64,000 nt of DNA from Candidatus Phaeomarinobacter ectocarpi (GCF_000689395.1 NZ_HG966617.1:1175174-1239173); one strand, 5' to 3'; positions 1 to 8,837 are shown, numbered from the stretch's first letter. Numbers and translations are program-made. Notes: generated from the sequence alone by a model not told the origin.

Positions 1-2
1 CC

Positions 3-107
3 GTGCGCAATCTCAAGGGATTGCCACTATCGGTGCCCACAACCACCGGGGTTTCCAAGCCGATGACAGGCGGCACGCTACACAAAACCAGCACGCGCGC
101 CGCCTAG
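3..107 (+). CDS. anmK: C-terminal end of anhydro-N-acetylmuramic acid kinase (partial)
   Basis: An open frame enters from the left edge and ends at TAG 105-107. The 34 visible residues include GLPLSVPTTTGVSKPMTGG, which resembles the conserved C-terminal end of AnmK as I remember it from alphaproteobacteria. AnmK phosphorylates anhydro-MurNAc during cell-wall recycling. It converges with the minus-strand hydrolase that ends 28 bp further on. The opposite strand is also open here, so the call rests on recognising the tail and on the convergent layout; the start lies outside the window. Confidence 0.5.
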   Translation: MRNLKGLPLSVPTTTGVSKPMTGGTLHKTSTRAA

Positions 108-134
108 GGTCATCTTGGAGGCAGGTAATCAATC

Positions 135-812
135 CTACTTGCCGTCTTTCTTCGCATCTTTCGCCTGCTGATCTTCAACAAGGCGTCGGTCGAGATAGGT
201 CGCTACCGTATCAAGCATTTGCTTGGAGCCAGTTTCAAAGAAGTGGTTTGCGCCTTTGATGACTTCCTGATCGATAGTGATGCCTTTTTGTGCGCGCAGG
301 CGCTCAACGAGTTTTTCCACATCATCAACCGGCGCCACCTGATCCTGATCACCAGACACGAAGATGCCGGATGACGGGCAGGGGGCAAGGAAGCTGAAAT
401 CATAAGAGTTGGCCGGCGGCGCAACAGAGATGAACCCGTCAATCTCCGGGCGACGCATCAACAGCTGCATGCCAATCCAGGCGCCGAACGAGAAGCCGGC
501 GACCCAACAGGTGCGGCTGTCGACATTGTAGGTCTGGAGCCAGTCAAGAGCTGCGGCGGCATCAGACAGCTCACCAATCCCGCCGTCAAAGCCGCCTTGG
601 CTGCGCCCGACACCACGAAAATTGAAGCGCAGCACTGAGAAACCCCGATTAGCGAACATGTAAAACAGTTCGTAGACCGTCTGATTGTTCATCGTGCCGC
701 CGAACTGCGGATGGGGATGCAGAATCAGCGCAATTGGGGAGTTTGGCTTGCCTTGATGGTGGTAGCGGCCTTCGATACGGCCCGCAGGGCCGTTGAAAAT
801 CACGTCGGGCAT
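135..812 (-). CDS. alpha/beta-hydrolase family protein
   Basis: This 225-residue protein has the small alpha/beta-hydrolase fold (the dienelactone-hydrolase-like 'alpha/beta superfamily hydrolase' group). Visible features are HPHPQFGGTMNN near residues 32-43, the oxyanion-side motif FNFRGVGRS near 63-71, the nucleophile elbow GFSFG with Ser108, an acid in GDQDQVAP (Asp155 or Asp157) and a C-terminal His190 in GANHFF. The triad looks intact, so it is probably an active cytoplasmic hydrolase; the substrate is unknown. No signal peptide is seen and the tail is Lys/Asp-rich. It is divergent from iscR with 383 bp between them. Similar proteins often sit beside iscR-suf in alphaproteobacteria, though a role in Fe-S assembly is not established. 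Confidence 0.85.
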   Translation of the reverse strand: MPDVIFNGPAGRIEGRYHHQGKPNSPIALILHPHPQFGGTMNNQTVYELFYMFANRGFSVLRFNFRGVGRSQGGFDGGIGELSDAAAALDWLQTYNVDSRTCWVAGFSFGAWIGMQLLMRRPEIDGFISVAPPANSYDFSFLAPCPSSGIFVSGDQDQVAPVDDVEKLVERLRAQKGITIDQEVIKGANHFFETGSKQMLDTVATYLDRRLVEDQQAKDAKKDGK

Positions 813-880
813 GGATGGTTTACACCGCGGGGTGGCTGATTAAACCAACCTCACAAGGTTGGTATAGAATACCCACATAC

Positions 881-908
881 AAAAAATGCCCATTTTTATG
901 GGCTTTTT
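881..908. terminator. bidirectional terminator-like hairpin
   Basis: GCCCAT (888-893) pairs with ATGGGC (898-903) around a TTTT loop. Six A residues precede the stem and five T residues follow it, so it has the shape of an intrinsic terminator in both directions. The stem is short. It would stop or attenuate leftward transcription toward the hydrolase gene and insulate the two divergent genes. Confidence 0.4.
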
Positions 909-918
909 CCCGCATCCT

Positions 919-943
919 TTTCTTGACTAAAACACTCGGGTTT
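919..943 (+). promoter_or_regulatory. IscR type-1-like binding site
   Basis: The core TTGACT-AAAAC-ACTC-GGG at 923-940 follows the known enterobacterial type-1 IscR consensus (YYGACT-RWWWY-AGTC-RRS): TTGACT fits, AAAAC fits RWWWY, ACTC differs once from AGTC, and GGG fits RRS. TTGACT can also serve as a -35 element. The site lies about 250 bp before iscR, consistent with [2Fe-2S]-IscR repressing its own suf cluster. The match was made by eye. Confidence 0.6.
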
Positions 944-1169
944 ATTATTTCTAGCTCACATAGCGCCAGCTTGATGCTTCTCATAGCATAAGCAGTTATG
1001 GCGATTGCAAGCATTCCGCGCGAGGTCAGCGCAGCGGCGCTTGCGGAGGGCCATGTGGGGTCATCACACGGCACTTGAAAATTGGGGGTCATTGGTAGCT
1101 CAGCTGCCGCATTGTGTTGGGCACAGATGTGGCCGGTTTGGGATACCTCATCACGGCGATAGTCAAATA

Positions 1170-1199
1170 ATGGCTACGCTGACGGAGAAGACCTTATGA
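1170..1199 (+). CDS. possible 9-codon leader ORF overlapping iscR start
   Basis: ATG at 1170 opens a frame coding MATLTEKTL that stops in TGA 1197-1199, giving the ATGA overlap typical of translational coupling with the iscR ATG at 1196. The iscR Shine-Dalgarno (GGAGAAG) lies inside it. Its own ribosome site is weak, so it may be chance. Confidence 0.2.
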   Translation: MATLTEKTL

Positions 1200-1747
1200 A
1201 ACTCAGTACCAAAGGCCGGTATGCGGTCATGGCAATGGCGGATCTGGCCCGGTTTGGCGGCAAGAAGCCAGTGTCTCTCGGCGAGATTGCAGGTCGTCAG
1301 GAAATTTCACTGTCCTATCTCGAGCAGCTGTTCGCGAAGCTTCGCAGGGCAGGCATCGTGAAAAGCGTGCGCGGTCCGGGCGGCGGCTACCATCTTGCGC
1401 GGGATCCGGAAGACATCCAGGTGTCCGACATTATCCTGTCTGTCGATGAGCCAATCAAAGCAACACGCTGCAAGGAGAGTTCCGGCGAAGGATGCCTTGG
1501 CAACGGCGCGCGTTGCATTACCCATGATCTGTGGGACGAATTGAGCCGTCAGATACACCTCTTCCTCAGTGAAGTGTCGCTGGGCGACGTAATCCATCGT
1601 CGGGTGCTTGGACGCAGTGGCATCTATGAGGACGCTGAAAGTGGCGAGGGATCACAAATCGGGTCCCAGGCATCGCCAACGTCCTCCTCATCCCAACCGG
1701 CGCCACAAGCATCCAACTATGCTGGTGCAGTTGCAGCTGGCGAATAG
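1196..1747 (+). CDS. iscR: Rrf2-family Fe-S cluster regulator IscR
   Basis: This 183-residue Rrf2-type winged-helix regulator senses Fe-S status and controls the suf genes that follow. The N-terminus MKLSTKGRYAVMAMADLA and the wing RGPGGGYHLAR near 59-69 are typical. The cluster-binding stretch has Cys92, Cys100 and Cys107 with His110; the spacing (7 and 6 residues between Cys) is wider than the 5 and 5 of E. coli IscR. After residue about 150 comes a low-complexity Ser/Ala/Gln/Pro tail. ATG 1196 has GGAGAAG upstream. The desulfurase follows after 52 bp. Lone alphaproteobacterial relatives such as RirA are the alternative, but position and the conserved His favour IscR. Confidence 0.9.
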   Translation: MKLSTKGRYAVMAMADLARFGGKKPVSLGEIAGRQEISLSYLEQLFAKLRRAGIVKSVRGPGGGYHLARDPEDIQVSDIILSVDEPIKATRCKESSGEGCLGNGARCITHDLWDELSRQIHLFLSEVSLGDVIHRRVLGRSGIYEDAESGEGSQIGSQASPTSSSSQPAPQASNYAGAVAAGE

Positions 1748-1799
1748 GCGACCAACACGCAGTATTTCCGTTTCAAACTAACAGGACCATTCACCACCT

Positions 1800-3002
1800 G
1801 TGGCACAGGCAACCACATATCTTGATCACAATGCGACGGCGCCACTGCGTCCCGAAGCGCGCGAGGCCATGGTCGCTGCCATGGATGCGCTGGCTGGTGG
1901 TGGTAATCCGTCGTCCGTCCATCGGGCGGGCAGGGTGGCGAAGCGTCTTGTGGAAGACGCGCGCGCAAGTGTTGCGTCCCTGGTGGCAGCTGTGCCGGAT
2001 GAGGTTGTGTTCACATCCGGTGGGACGGAAGCCAACAGCCTTGCAATTACCGGGACATTGGCCTCGGGCGCCGTTGAGCGTTTGATTGTGGTGGCAACGG
2101 AACATGCAAGCGTCATAGATACGGCTGCCGCAAGCGGCGTTGACGTCAAGCAGCTTGGCGTTGATTCAGATGGTATGGCCGATATTGCTGCACTTGTTGA
2201 CGACCTGCAGACAGATACGCGGCCGGCCCTTGTATGTGTAATGGCGTCAAACAACGAGACGGGTGCCGTTCAACCCGTCCTGCAGATCACCCAATGTGTC
2301 AAAGAGGCTGGTGGTCGTGTGCACGTGGACGCCGTCCAGCATGTGGGCAAATTGCCTCTGTCTCCTTTGGGTGGTGCGCATACAATGGCAATTTCCGCCC
2401 ACAAGATAGGCGGCCCGCAAGGCGTCGGTGCGTTGGTTGTGCGTGGCAAGGGACGTGTCGAGCCAATGCTTCGCGGCGGCGGGCAAGAGTTGCGCCGCCG
2501 TGCTGGCACAGAAAATGTTGTCGGAATTGCCGGCTTTGGTGCTGCTGCAGACAAAGCAGCAGAAAGTCAGGCGCAGCTTCAGGCCCTGGCCCCCTTGCGT
2601 GATGAACTGGAAGCACGCGCTCTACAAATCGCTGATGCCACAGGTCATGTGGGTGCGGTGATCTGCCCTGCGGCAGAGCGGTTGCCAAACACCAGTTGCA
2701 TTGCATTTGATGGAGTGAAAGCGGAAACGCTTTTGATGGCGCTCGACCTCGGTGGGGTCTGTGTCAGTTCCGGCTCAGCGTGCTCATCGGGCAAAGTGGC
2801 GCGCAGTCATGTGCTTGAAGCCATGGGCATCAATGAAAGCCGCGCAGGTGGAGCAATCCGCGTGTCCATGGGATGGAATACGACCGATCAGGATGTTGAA
2901 CGGTTTTGTTCCGCTCTCGAGCAGGCTTTGAAGAGAATTCGCCCCGCTGATGCGGGTCATGTTTCCAGCGAGGGCCACGCGGTCCGAACTGCAGGTGAGT
3001 AG
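1800..3002 (+). CDS. cysteine desulfurase, IscS/NifS class
   Basis: A 400-residue PLP enzyme that takes sulfur from cysteine for Fe-S assembly. The start is GTG 1800, giving [20 protein letters not shown], the usual class-I desulfurase beginning. The PLP lysine is Lys202 in [10 protein letters not shown] and the persulfide cysteine is Cys328 in [10 protein letters not shown], the class-I context. It lies between iscR and sufB, and a second desulfurase (SufS, class II) is encoded at the far end of the same cluster. Two desulfurases of different class in one suf cluster is a known alphaproteobacterial arrangement. Whether this one also supplies tRNA thiolation is not visible from sequence. Confidence 0.9.
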   Translation: MAQATTYLDHNATAPLRPEAREAMVAAMDALAGGGNPSSVHRAGRVAKRLVEDARASVASLVAAVPDEVVFTSGGTEANSLAITGTLASGAVERLIVVATEHASVIDTAAASGVDVKQLGVDSDGMADIAALVDDLQTDTRPALVCVMASNNETGAVQPVLQITQCVKEAGGRVHVDAVQHVGKLPLSPLGGAHTMAISAHKIGGPQGVGALVVRGKGRVEPMLRGGGQELRRRAGTENVVGIAGFGAAADKAAESQAQLQALAPLRDELEARALQIADATGHVGAVICPAAERLPNTSCIAFDGVKAETLLMALDLGGVCVSSGSACSSGKVARSHVLEAMGINESRAGGAIRVSMGWNTTDQDVERFCSALEQALKRIRPADAGHVSSEGHAVRTAGE

Positions 3003-3010
3003 GTAAGGGT

Positions 3011-4471
3011 ATGGCAGCGGTTCAAGAAACAGTGCGTGACGTCGAAGGCCTCGGCCAGGGCGACAAGTACAAATATGGTTTCTATACGGACATTGAGAGC
3101 GACAAGGCTCCCAAGGGTCTGAATGAGGACACAGTTCGGTTCATCTCGGCCAAAAAGGGCGAGCCCGAATGGATGCTTGAGTACCGCCTAGAAGCCTTCC
3201 GCCGTTGGCTGGAAATGGAAGAACCCGACTGGGCCAAGGTCAACTATCCAAAAATCGACTATCAGGACTACTACTACTACTCCGCACCCAAGAGTCAGGG
3301 TGACGGCCCAAAGAGTCTGGATGAAGTCGATCCTGAACTCCTGCGCACCTATGAGAAGCTCGGGATTCCATTGAACGAGCAAAAGATGCTCGCGGGCGTT
3401 GCTGTTGATGCCGTGTTCGACAGTGTGTCCGTGGTTACAACATTCAAAGAGAAACTGTCTGAGGCTGGCGTGGTATTCTGCCCAATCTCAGAGGCCGTAC
3501 ATTCTCATCCAGAATTGGTGAAAGAGTATCTCGGCAGTGTTGTGCCCGCGACAGACAACTATTTTGCCGCTCTGAACGCCGCAGTGTTCTCTGACGGGTC
3601 GTTTGTATACATCCCCAAGGGTGTTCGCTGCCCGATGGAGCTGTCGACCTATTTCCGCATCAACGAACGCGACACGGGGCAGTTTGAGCGCACCCTGATC
3701 ATCGCTGATGAAGGCTCGTATGTGAGCTACCTGGAAGGCTGCACCGCCCCCATGCGGGACGAACACCAGCTCCATGCTGCGGTGGTGGAGCTTGTCACTC
3801 ACCATGATGCTGAAATCAAATACTCGACAGTGCAGAACTGGTACCCGGGCGATGAAGACGGCAAGGGTGGTATCTTCAATTTTGTGACCAAGCGCGGAGA
3901 CTGCCGCGGAGACAACTCAAAGATCTCCTGGACGCAGGTCGAAACCGGCTCCGCAGTAACCTGGAAATATCCAAGCTGCGTGTTACGTGGAGACAACTCG
4001 TCTGGCGAGTTTTACTCCATCGCCATTTCAAATGGCGCGCAGCAGGTCGACTCCGGGACCAAGATGATCCATCTGGGCAAGAACACGAAGAGCCGGATCA
4101 TTTCGAAAGGTATCTCCGCGGGAAAATCGTCCAACGCCTATCGTGGCCTGGTGAGCATTTATCCGTCTGCTGAAGACGCACGCAATTTCACTCAGTGTGA
4201 CAGTCTGCTGATTGGGGACAGATGCTCGGCCCACACAGTGCCGTACATCGAAAGCCGCAACCCGACGGCCGTGCTTGAGCATGAAGCCACCACATCGAAG
4301 CTGTCGGAAGATCAGCTCTTCTACTGTCAGGCCCGCGGCCTGCCGGAAGAAGAAGCCGTCGCGCTTCTCGTCAACGGCTTCTGCCGTGAAGTGCTGCAGC
4401 AACTGCCGATGGAATTTGCCGTAGAAGCTCAAAAGCTGGTGGGTATCTCCCTTGAAGGGAGCGTCGGCTAA
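3011..4471 (+). CDS. sufB: Fe-S cluster scaffold SufB
   Basis: A 486-residue scaffold subunit of the SufBCD complex, on which clusters are assembled in the cytoplasm. Recognisable stretches are [48 protein letters not shown] and, in the C-terminal half, [24 protein letters not shown]. Length matches the family (about 480-495). ATG 3011 follows the desulfurase stop by 8 bp, so the genes are probably co-transcribed. Its stop codon overlaps the ATG of a small ORF. Confidence 0.97.
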   Translation: MAAVQETVRDVEGLGQGDKYKYGFYTDIESDKAPKGLNEDTVRFISAKKGEPEWMLEYRLEAFRRWLEMEEPDWAKVNYPKIDYQDYYYYSAPKSQGDGPKSLDEVDPELLRTYEKLGIPLNEQKMLAGVAVDAVFDSVSVVTTFKEKLSEAGVVFCPISEAVHSHPELVKEYLGSVVPATDNYFAALNAAVFSDGSFVYIPKGVRCPMELSTYFRINERDTGQFERTLIIADEGSYVSYLEGCTAPMRDEHQLHAAVVELVTHHDAEIKYSTVQNWYPGDEDGKGGIFNFVTKRGDCRGDNSKISWTQVETGSAVTWKYPSCVLRGDNSSGEFYSIAISNGAQQVDSGTKMIHLGKNTKSRIISKGISAGKSSNAYRGLVSIYPSAEDARNFTQCDSLLIGDRCSAHTVPYIESRNPTAVLEHEATTSKLSEDQLFYCQARGLPEEEAVALLVNGFCREVLQQLPMEFAVEAQKLVGISLEGSVG

Positions 4472-4620
4472 TGAACATGGGTACCTGGATTGCCATCGGC
4501 ACTGGAGTTGGCGTCGCCATAGGCGTGGCAACGGATGAACTCAGCACCTGGATTGCAGTAGGGGTCGGCATCGGCGTTGCGTTGGGCGCCACCACATTTT
4601 TGCGTAATACGGATAATTAG
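4471..4620 (+). CDS. small glycine-zipper hydrophobic protein between sufB and sufC
   Basis: A 49-codon ORF whose ATG overlaps the last base of the sufB stop (TAATG) and whose TAG ends one base before the sufC ATG, so it fills the gap exactly. The product is two similar halves, GTWIAIGTGVGVAIGVATDE and STWIAVGVGIGVALGATTF, each a Trp-Ile-Ala start followed by alternating Gly/Val/Ala, joined by a short acidic link. That pattern is a glycine zipper, consistent with a membrane-inserted hairpin or oligomer. No family is recognised. Tight packing in the operon and protein-like composition support translation; the role is unknown. Confidence 0.6.
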   Translation: MNMGTWIAIGTGVGVAIGVATDELSTWIAVGVGIGVALGATTFLRNTDN

Positions 4621-4621
4621 A

Positions 4622-5371
4622 ATGCTTGAAATCAAAGACCTGCATGTTGAAGTCGGCGGCAAGGAAATCCTGAAAGGGATCAACCTCACCCTTAATCCCG
4701 GTGAGGTGCACGCAGTCATGGGCCCCAACGGCTCTGGCAAGTCAACGCTGTCCTACACGCTGGCCGGCCGGTCCGGCTATGAGGTGACTGGCGGCTCAAT
4801 CCTTTTCAATGGCAAGGACCTGACTGAACTTGAGCCCAATGAGCGTGCCGCTGCAGGTGTGTTCCTCGCGTTTCAGTATCCAACAGAAGTGCCCGGCGTC
4901 ACCACGATGACGTTCCTTAAAACGGCTCTAAACGCTGTGCGGGTTGCGCGGGGTGAAGACGAGTTGGATGCGGTCAGGTTCCTCAAGCTGGTACGTGAGA
5001 AAGCCAAGGCCCTGAACATCACCGATGACATGCTGAAGCGTCCGCTCAATGTCGGCTTCTCCGGTGGCGAGAAGAAGCGTGCTGAGACACTGCAAATGGC
5101 TCTGCTCGAGCCGACATTTGCGGTGCTTGATGAAACAGACTCAGGCCTCGACGTCGATGCGATGCGTGTTGTCGCTGAGGGTGTAAACGCATTGCGCTCA
5201 CCCGAGCGCTCCATGCTGGTGATTACTCACTATCAACGGTTGCTCGATCACATCGTCCCTGACCATGTGCACATTCTGGCAGGCGGCAAGATTGTTAAAT
5301 CTGGTCCCAAGGAACTGGCGCGAGAAGTCGAAGAATCCGGTTACGCAGATATCAAGAGCGACGCGGCTTAG
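4622..5371 (+). CDS. sufC: Fe-S assembly ATPase SufC
   Basis: A 249-residue ABC-type ATPase that drives SufBCD. Walker A is GPNGSGKST (near 34-42), the signature is FSGGEKKRAETLQ, and Walker B is LLEPTFAVLDETDSGLDVDAM; ETDSGLD is typical of SufC. The frame is open upstream of ATG 4622, but that extension lies inside the small ORF and does not look like SufC, so MLEIKDLHVEV is chosen as the start. The gene is 2 bp from sufD. Confidence 0.97.
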   Translation: MLEIKDLHVEVGGKEILKGINLTLNPGEVHAVMGPNGSGKSTLSYTLAGRSGYEVTGGSILFNGKDLTELEPNERAAAGVFLAFQYPTEVPGVTTMTFLKTALNAVRVARGEDELDAVRFLKLVREKAKALNITDDMLKRPLNVGFSGGEKKRAETLQMALLEPTFAVLDETDSGLDVDAMRVVAEGVNALRSPERSMLVITHYQRLLDHIVPDHVHILAGGKIVKSGPKELAREVEESGYADIKSDAA

Positions 5372-5373
5372 TC

Positions 5374-6726
5374 ATGGCGAGAGTAGCAGTTGAGCCTTTG
5401 GATATCGAAACCGGCCTAGTGGACGACCACGCGGCAGCAGCAAAGGTGCTGCCCGGCGCGGCGCACCAAGCCAGTGCCCGATCCAAAGCCATCGAGGCGT
5501 TTGCGGTTGAAGGATTGCCGAACAGGCGGCTTGAAGAATATCGCTACTTCGATCTGCGTCAGATGTTGGCCAAGGCAGGCCCACTTGCCGTCACCCCGGC
5601 AGCGTCCAGCGTTGACACCACGGACTCTGCCACGGGCCTCTTTGCTGAGTTGGACAGGCACGTCGCTGTTTTCATCAACGGTCGATTTGATGCGGCGCGC
5701 TCCTCCTTCGATGGTTTGCCTGATGGTGTTGAGCTTTTGAGCTACTCAGAGGCTCTGAATAGTGAAGCTGCCTGGGTATCTGAGGCGCTGGAGTCTTCCA
5801 TTGCACCTCAGGATGCCGTTACCACTCTAAATGCGGCATACGCGATTGATGGCATCGTAATTCGGGTGTCGGCGGGTGTGAAAGTCCATAAGCCAATTGA
5901 GGTTCAATGGCGTGCGGTTGGCGACGTCAGTACACATTTCCACACGCGCAGCCTTGTCGTCCTCGAAGAGGGCGCGCAGCTGACATTGCTTGAAACCCGC
6001 GGCGACGATAAGCGGGCACCTGTCTTTGCCACGGGAGCCTTGCGGCTTGTAATCGGCGATGATGCATCGTTGCGCCATGCCGCCGTATATGCAGATGGCG
6101 ATGATGTTGTTCGTGTTGGAAAAAAGTCGGTCACCCTTGGCAAGGCGTCAAACTACGAAACGCTTGGTCTTGCCGTTGGCACGGGGAAAGCTCGCACCGA
6201 TGAGCACGTTCATTTTGCCGGTGAAAACACAAAGGCAAGTATCAATGGGCTATCCCTGCTGCGCGATAGAGCAGTGATGGACAACACTTTGTTCGTCGAT
6301 CATGCGGTACCCAATTGCGAAAGCGAAGAGACCTTTCGTTCGGTCCTGGACGACGCGTCACGCGGCGTTTTTCAGGGGTCTATCCTGGTGCGTAAGGACG
6401 CCCAGAAAATTGACTCACAGATGCAGGCTCGAGCATTGCTCCTTTCCCGCAAGGCTGAAATGGATGCAAAGCCGATGTTGGAAATTTACGCCGATGACGT
6501 GATTTGTGCGCACGGGTCCGCGATCGGTGAGCCGGATCAAAACGCCATTTTCTATCTGATGAGCCGTGGTATCGATGAGAATACCGCACGCGCGTTGCTT
6601 GTGGCCGGCTTCCTGGATGATGTGGTGGATGGCTTCGACGACGGTGCGATTGCCGTTGCTCTCAAGATGCTGCTGGCGGAGCGCCTTGGCGCGCCGAAAG
6701 ATACGGCACAAGGGGCATCTATATGA
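5374..6726 (+). CDS. sufD: Fe-S cluster assembly protein SufD
   Basis: A 450-residue partner of SufB in the SufBC2D complex. Family features are the N-terminal helical part with GLPNRRLEEYRYFDLRQML near 48-66, and in the C-terminal half VPNCESEETFRSVLDDASRGVFQG, QKIDSQMQARALLLS and MDAKPMLEIYADDVICAHGSAIG; the last stretch carries the conserved Cys and His of the SufB-SufD interface. ATG 5374 lies 2 bp after sufC. The 3' end overlaps the sufS start by 4 bp (ATGA). Confidence 0.95.
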   Translation: MARVAVEPLDIETGLVDDHAAAAKVLPGAAHQASARSKAIEAFAVEGLPNRRLEEYRYFDLRQMLAKAGPLAVTPAASSVDTTDSATGLFAELDRHVAVFINGRFDAARSSFDGLPDGVELLSYSEALNSEAAWVSEALESSIAPQDAVTTLNAAYAIDGIVIRVSAGVKVHKPIEVQWRAVGDVSTHFHTRSLVVLEEGAQLTLLETRGDDKRAPVFATGALRLVIGDDASLRHAAVYADGDDVVRVGKKSVTLGKASNYETLGLAVGTGKARTDEHVHFAGENTKASINGLSLLRDRAVMDNTLFVDHAVPNCESEETFRSVLDDASRGVFQGSILVRKDAQKIDSQMQARALLLSRKAEMDAKPMLEIYADDVICAHGSAIGEPDQNAIFYLMSRGIDENTARALLVAGFLDDVVDGFDDGAIAVALKMLLAERLGAPKDTAQGASI

Positions 6727-7988
6727 GCGAAGCCGCAACCATTTCCAGTCTGGCACCGCATAACGAACCGGCATTTGACGTAGAGCGTGTGCGCGCGGAT
6801 TTCCCGATCCTCTCTCGGGAGATTTACGGCAAACCACTTGTCTATTTGGACAATGCAGCCTCGGCGCAAAAGCCCGTGCAAGTGTTGGATGCCATCCGCG
6901 ACGCTTATGCCAATGACTACGCCAATGTCCATCGTGGTCTGCATTATCTGGCAAATGCGTCCACGCAGGCCTTTGAAGGCGCGCGAGAAAAAGTGCGGGC
7001 GCTGCTAAATGCGCCAACAACTGATGAAATCATTTTCACCAAAGGTGGAACCGAGGCCATGAATCTTGTGGCGCAGGGGTACCTGCAGCCGATCATTCAG
7101 CCTGGTGATGAGATTGTTATCTCGATGATGGAGCACCACTCCAACATCGTGCCATGGCACTTCCTGAGGGAGCGTCAGGGGGCAGTCCTGAAATGGGTTC
7201 CTGTGCTGGATGATGGATCGCTGGATATGGCTGCTTTTGAAGCAGCCCTTGGTCCCAAAACGAAACTCGTGTCCATGACGCACATGTCAAATGTGTTGGG
7301 CAGCGTGGTGGATGCCAAGAAAATCACTGACATGGCGCATGCCCATGGCGCCGCCGTTCTTATTGACGGGTGCCAAGGCGCTGTTCACATGGACGTGGAT
7401 GTCCAGGCGATCGGGTGCGATTTTTATGTGATGACCGGACACAAGCTTTACGGTCCGACTGGCATCGGTGCGCTCTACGGCAGGGCCGAATTGCTGGCAG
7501 AGATGCAGCCTTATCAGGGCGGTGGTGAAATGATCCGTGAAGTCCACATGGATGAAATCACCTATGGGGACGCCCCGCACAAGTTTGAAGCGGGAACACC
7601 TCCGATTGTGCAGGCGATTGGACTTGGTGCAGCAATTGACTATGTGAACGACGTTGGCCGTGCGGCGGCCCGGGCGCACGAGGCAGATTTGATTGCCTAT
7701 GCAACGGCACAGGTCCAGGACCTCAACTGGATTACAATTCACGGCACTATGCCGGGCAAAGGTGCGATCATGTCATTCTCAATGGAAGGCGCGCATCCGC
7801 ATGATGTTGCAACCATCATTGACCGGTCCGGGATTGCGATCAGGGCCGGGCAGCACTGTGCTGAACCACTGATGGCCCACCTCGGTGTGCCTGGCACTGC
7901 GCGCGCCTCGTTCGCCATGTACAATACACGTGCAGATGTTGACGCGTTTGTTGTGGCGCTCGAGAAGGCGCGGGAGTTTCTTGGGTAA
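6723..7988 (+). CDS. sufS: class II cysteine desulfurase SufS
   Basis: A 421-residue PLP enzyme supplying sulfur to SufBCD. The start context is VRADFPILSREIYGKPLVYLDNAASAQKP. Lys241 in MTGHKLYGPTGIG binds PLP and Cys379 in RAGQHCAEPLM carries the persulfide, the class II sequence. ATG 6723 overlaps sufD by 4 bp. No SufE gene is present; the next gene encodes a SufT/DUF59 protein instead. This is the second desulfurase of the cluster. Confidence 0.96.
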   Translation: MSEAATISSLAPHNEPAFDVERVRADFPILSREIYGKPLVYLDNAASAQKPVQVLDAIRDAYANDYANVHRGLHYLANASTQAFEGAREKVRALLNAPTTDEIIFTKGGTEAMNLVAQGYLQPIIQPGDEIVISMMEHHSNIVPWHFLRERQGAVLKWVPVLDDGSLDMAAFEAALGPKTKLVSMTHMSNVLGSVVDAKKITDMAHAHGAAVLIDGCQGAVHMDVDVQAIGCDFYVMTGHKLYGPTGIGALYGRAELLAEMQPYQGGGEMIREVHMDEITYGDAPHKFEAGTPPIVQAIGLGAAIDYVNDVGRAAARAHEADLIAYATAQVQDLNWITIHGTMPGKGAIMSFSMEGAHPHDVATIIDRSGIAIRAGQHCAEPLMAHLGVPGTARASFAMYNTRADVDAFVVALEKAREFLG

Positions 7989-8386
7989 TGGATGAACTCA
8001 TGACTGAAACACAGACAGAAGCCGTGGAACCTGCCAGCAATGAGGCGCGGGTCAATGGCTCAGCCATCCCTCAGGGTGAGCTGGACATGCTGACCGACGA
8101 CCTGATCGGCGCAATCAAGACCGTCTATGATCCCGAGATCCCGGTAGACATCTATGAGCTTGGCCTGATTTACAAAATTGATGTCTCAGATGACCGGGAT
8201 ATTGAGGTGGACATGACACTTACGGCACCAGGCTGCCCCGTCGCAGGTGAAATGCCCCAATGGGTGAGTGACGCAATCAGTTCCGTCGATGGCGTGGGCG
8301 ATGTGAAAGTGAACCTTGTTTTTGACCCTCCTTGGACGCCAGAACGGATGTCAGATGAGGCAAGAGTTGCGCTCAACATGTTTTGA
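7988..8386 (+). CDS. sufT: SufT, MIP18/DUF59-family Fe-S maturation factor
   Basis: A 132-residue protein with the MIP18 (DUF59) domain from about residue 36: LIGAIKTVYDPEIPVDIYELGLIYKI, then MTLTAPGCPVAGEMP with the conserved cysteine, and the ending VNLVFDPPWTPERMSDEARVAL. In suf operons this family is called SufT and helps deliver clusters. The N-terminal 35 residues are polar and probably disordered. ATG 7988 overlaps the sufS TAA; an in-frame ATG 12 bp later (MTETQTEAVEP) is a possible alternative start. Confidence 0.9.
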   Translation: MDELMTETQTEAVEPASNEARVNGSAIPQGELDMLTDDLIGAIKTVYDPEIPVDIYELGLIYKIDVSDDRDIEVDMTLTAPGCPVAGEMPQWVSDAISSVDGVGDVKVNLVFDPPWTPERMSDEARVALNMF

Positions 8387-8459
8387 CCTTGGCGGAGGGC
8401 GCCTTGAAGTGACGCCCCTCGATAAGCACATGTTAGGGTGTACCGAAGAGAGTAGAGAG

Positions 8460-8837
8460 ATGGCAGGACAAGTAATAACGCTGACAGATACAGCCGCGGA
8501 ACGGATCAAGGCAATTATCGACCGATCCGATGAGCCGATTGTGGGCGTGCGTCTTGGTCTTGAGAATGCGGGCTGTGCGGGTATGGCCTACAAACTGGAT
8601 TACGCCACAGAAACAGCGCCATTGGACGAAGTGGTGGAGGACAAGGGCGTCAAGATTTTGATTGATGCCAAGTCCATCCTGTTCCTGTTAGGCATGGAAA
8701 TGGACTACGAAGAGACCAAGCTTCGGTCGGGCTTTGTGTTCAACAATCCCAATCAGACGGACGCTTGCGGTTGCGGTGAAAGCGTAACGCTCACTCCGGC
8801 TAAAGCGCCTGTTGCCGAAGAACGGCCCTCGACCTAG
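8460..8837 (+). CDS. sufA: A-type Fe-S carrier SufA/IscA family
   Basis: A 125-residue A-type carrier that receives clusters from SufBCD and passes them to target proteins. The three ligand cysteines are present: Cys39 in ENAGCAGMAYKL and Cys103 and Cys105 in TDACGCGES. The tail after residue 110 is a short Ala/Pro/Glu extension. ATG 8460 follows GAAGAGAGTAGAGAG and matches the family start; the frame is open further upstream but overlaps sufT with unrelated sequence. It is the last gene of the suf cluster. Confidence 0.93.
   Translation: MAGQVITLTDTAAERIKAIIDRSDEPIVGVRLGLENAGCAGMAYKLDYATETAPLDEVVEDKGVKILIDAKSILFLLGMEMDYEETKLRSGFVFNNPNQTDACGCGESVTLTPAKAPVAEERPST

Larger units (their letters stand above)
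813..1195. promoter_or_regulatory. divergent intergenic region between hydrolase gene and iscR
   Basis: No convincing gene lies in these 383 bp. Reading left to right it holds an 18-bp hairpin (CCAACC at 845-850 with GGTTGG at 857-862), a second hairpin flanked by A and T runs (881-908), an IscR-type box (919-943) and a 9-codon ORF overlapping the iscR start (1170-1199). The regulatory elements for the suf cluster most likely sit here. Confidence 0.6.

Noticed and set aside
820..1092. 90-codon minus-strand ORF in the hydrolase/iscR gap
   Set aside because: It crosses the hairpin and the IscR box, has no recognisable domain, and its composition is not protein-like.
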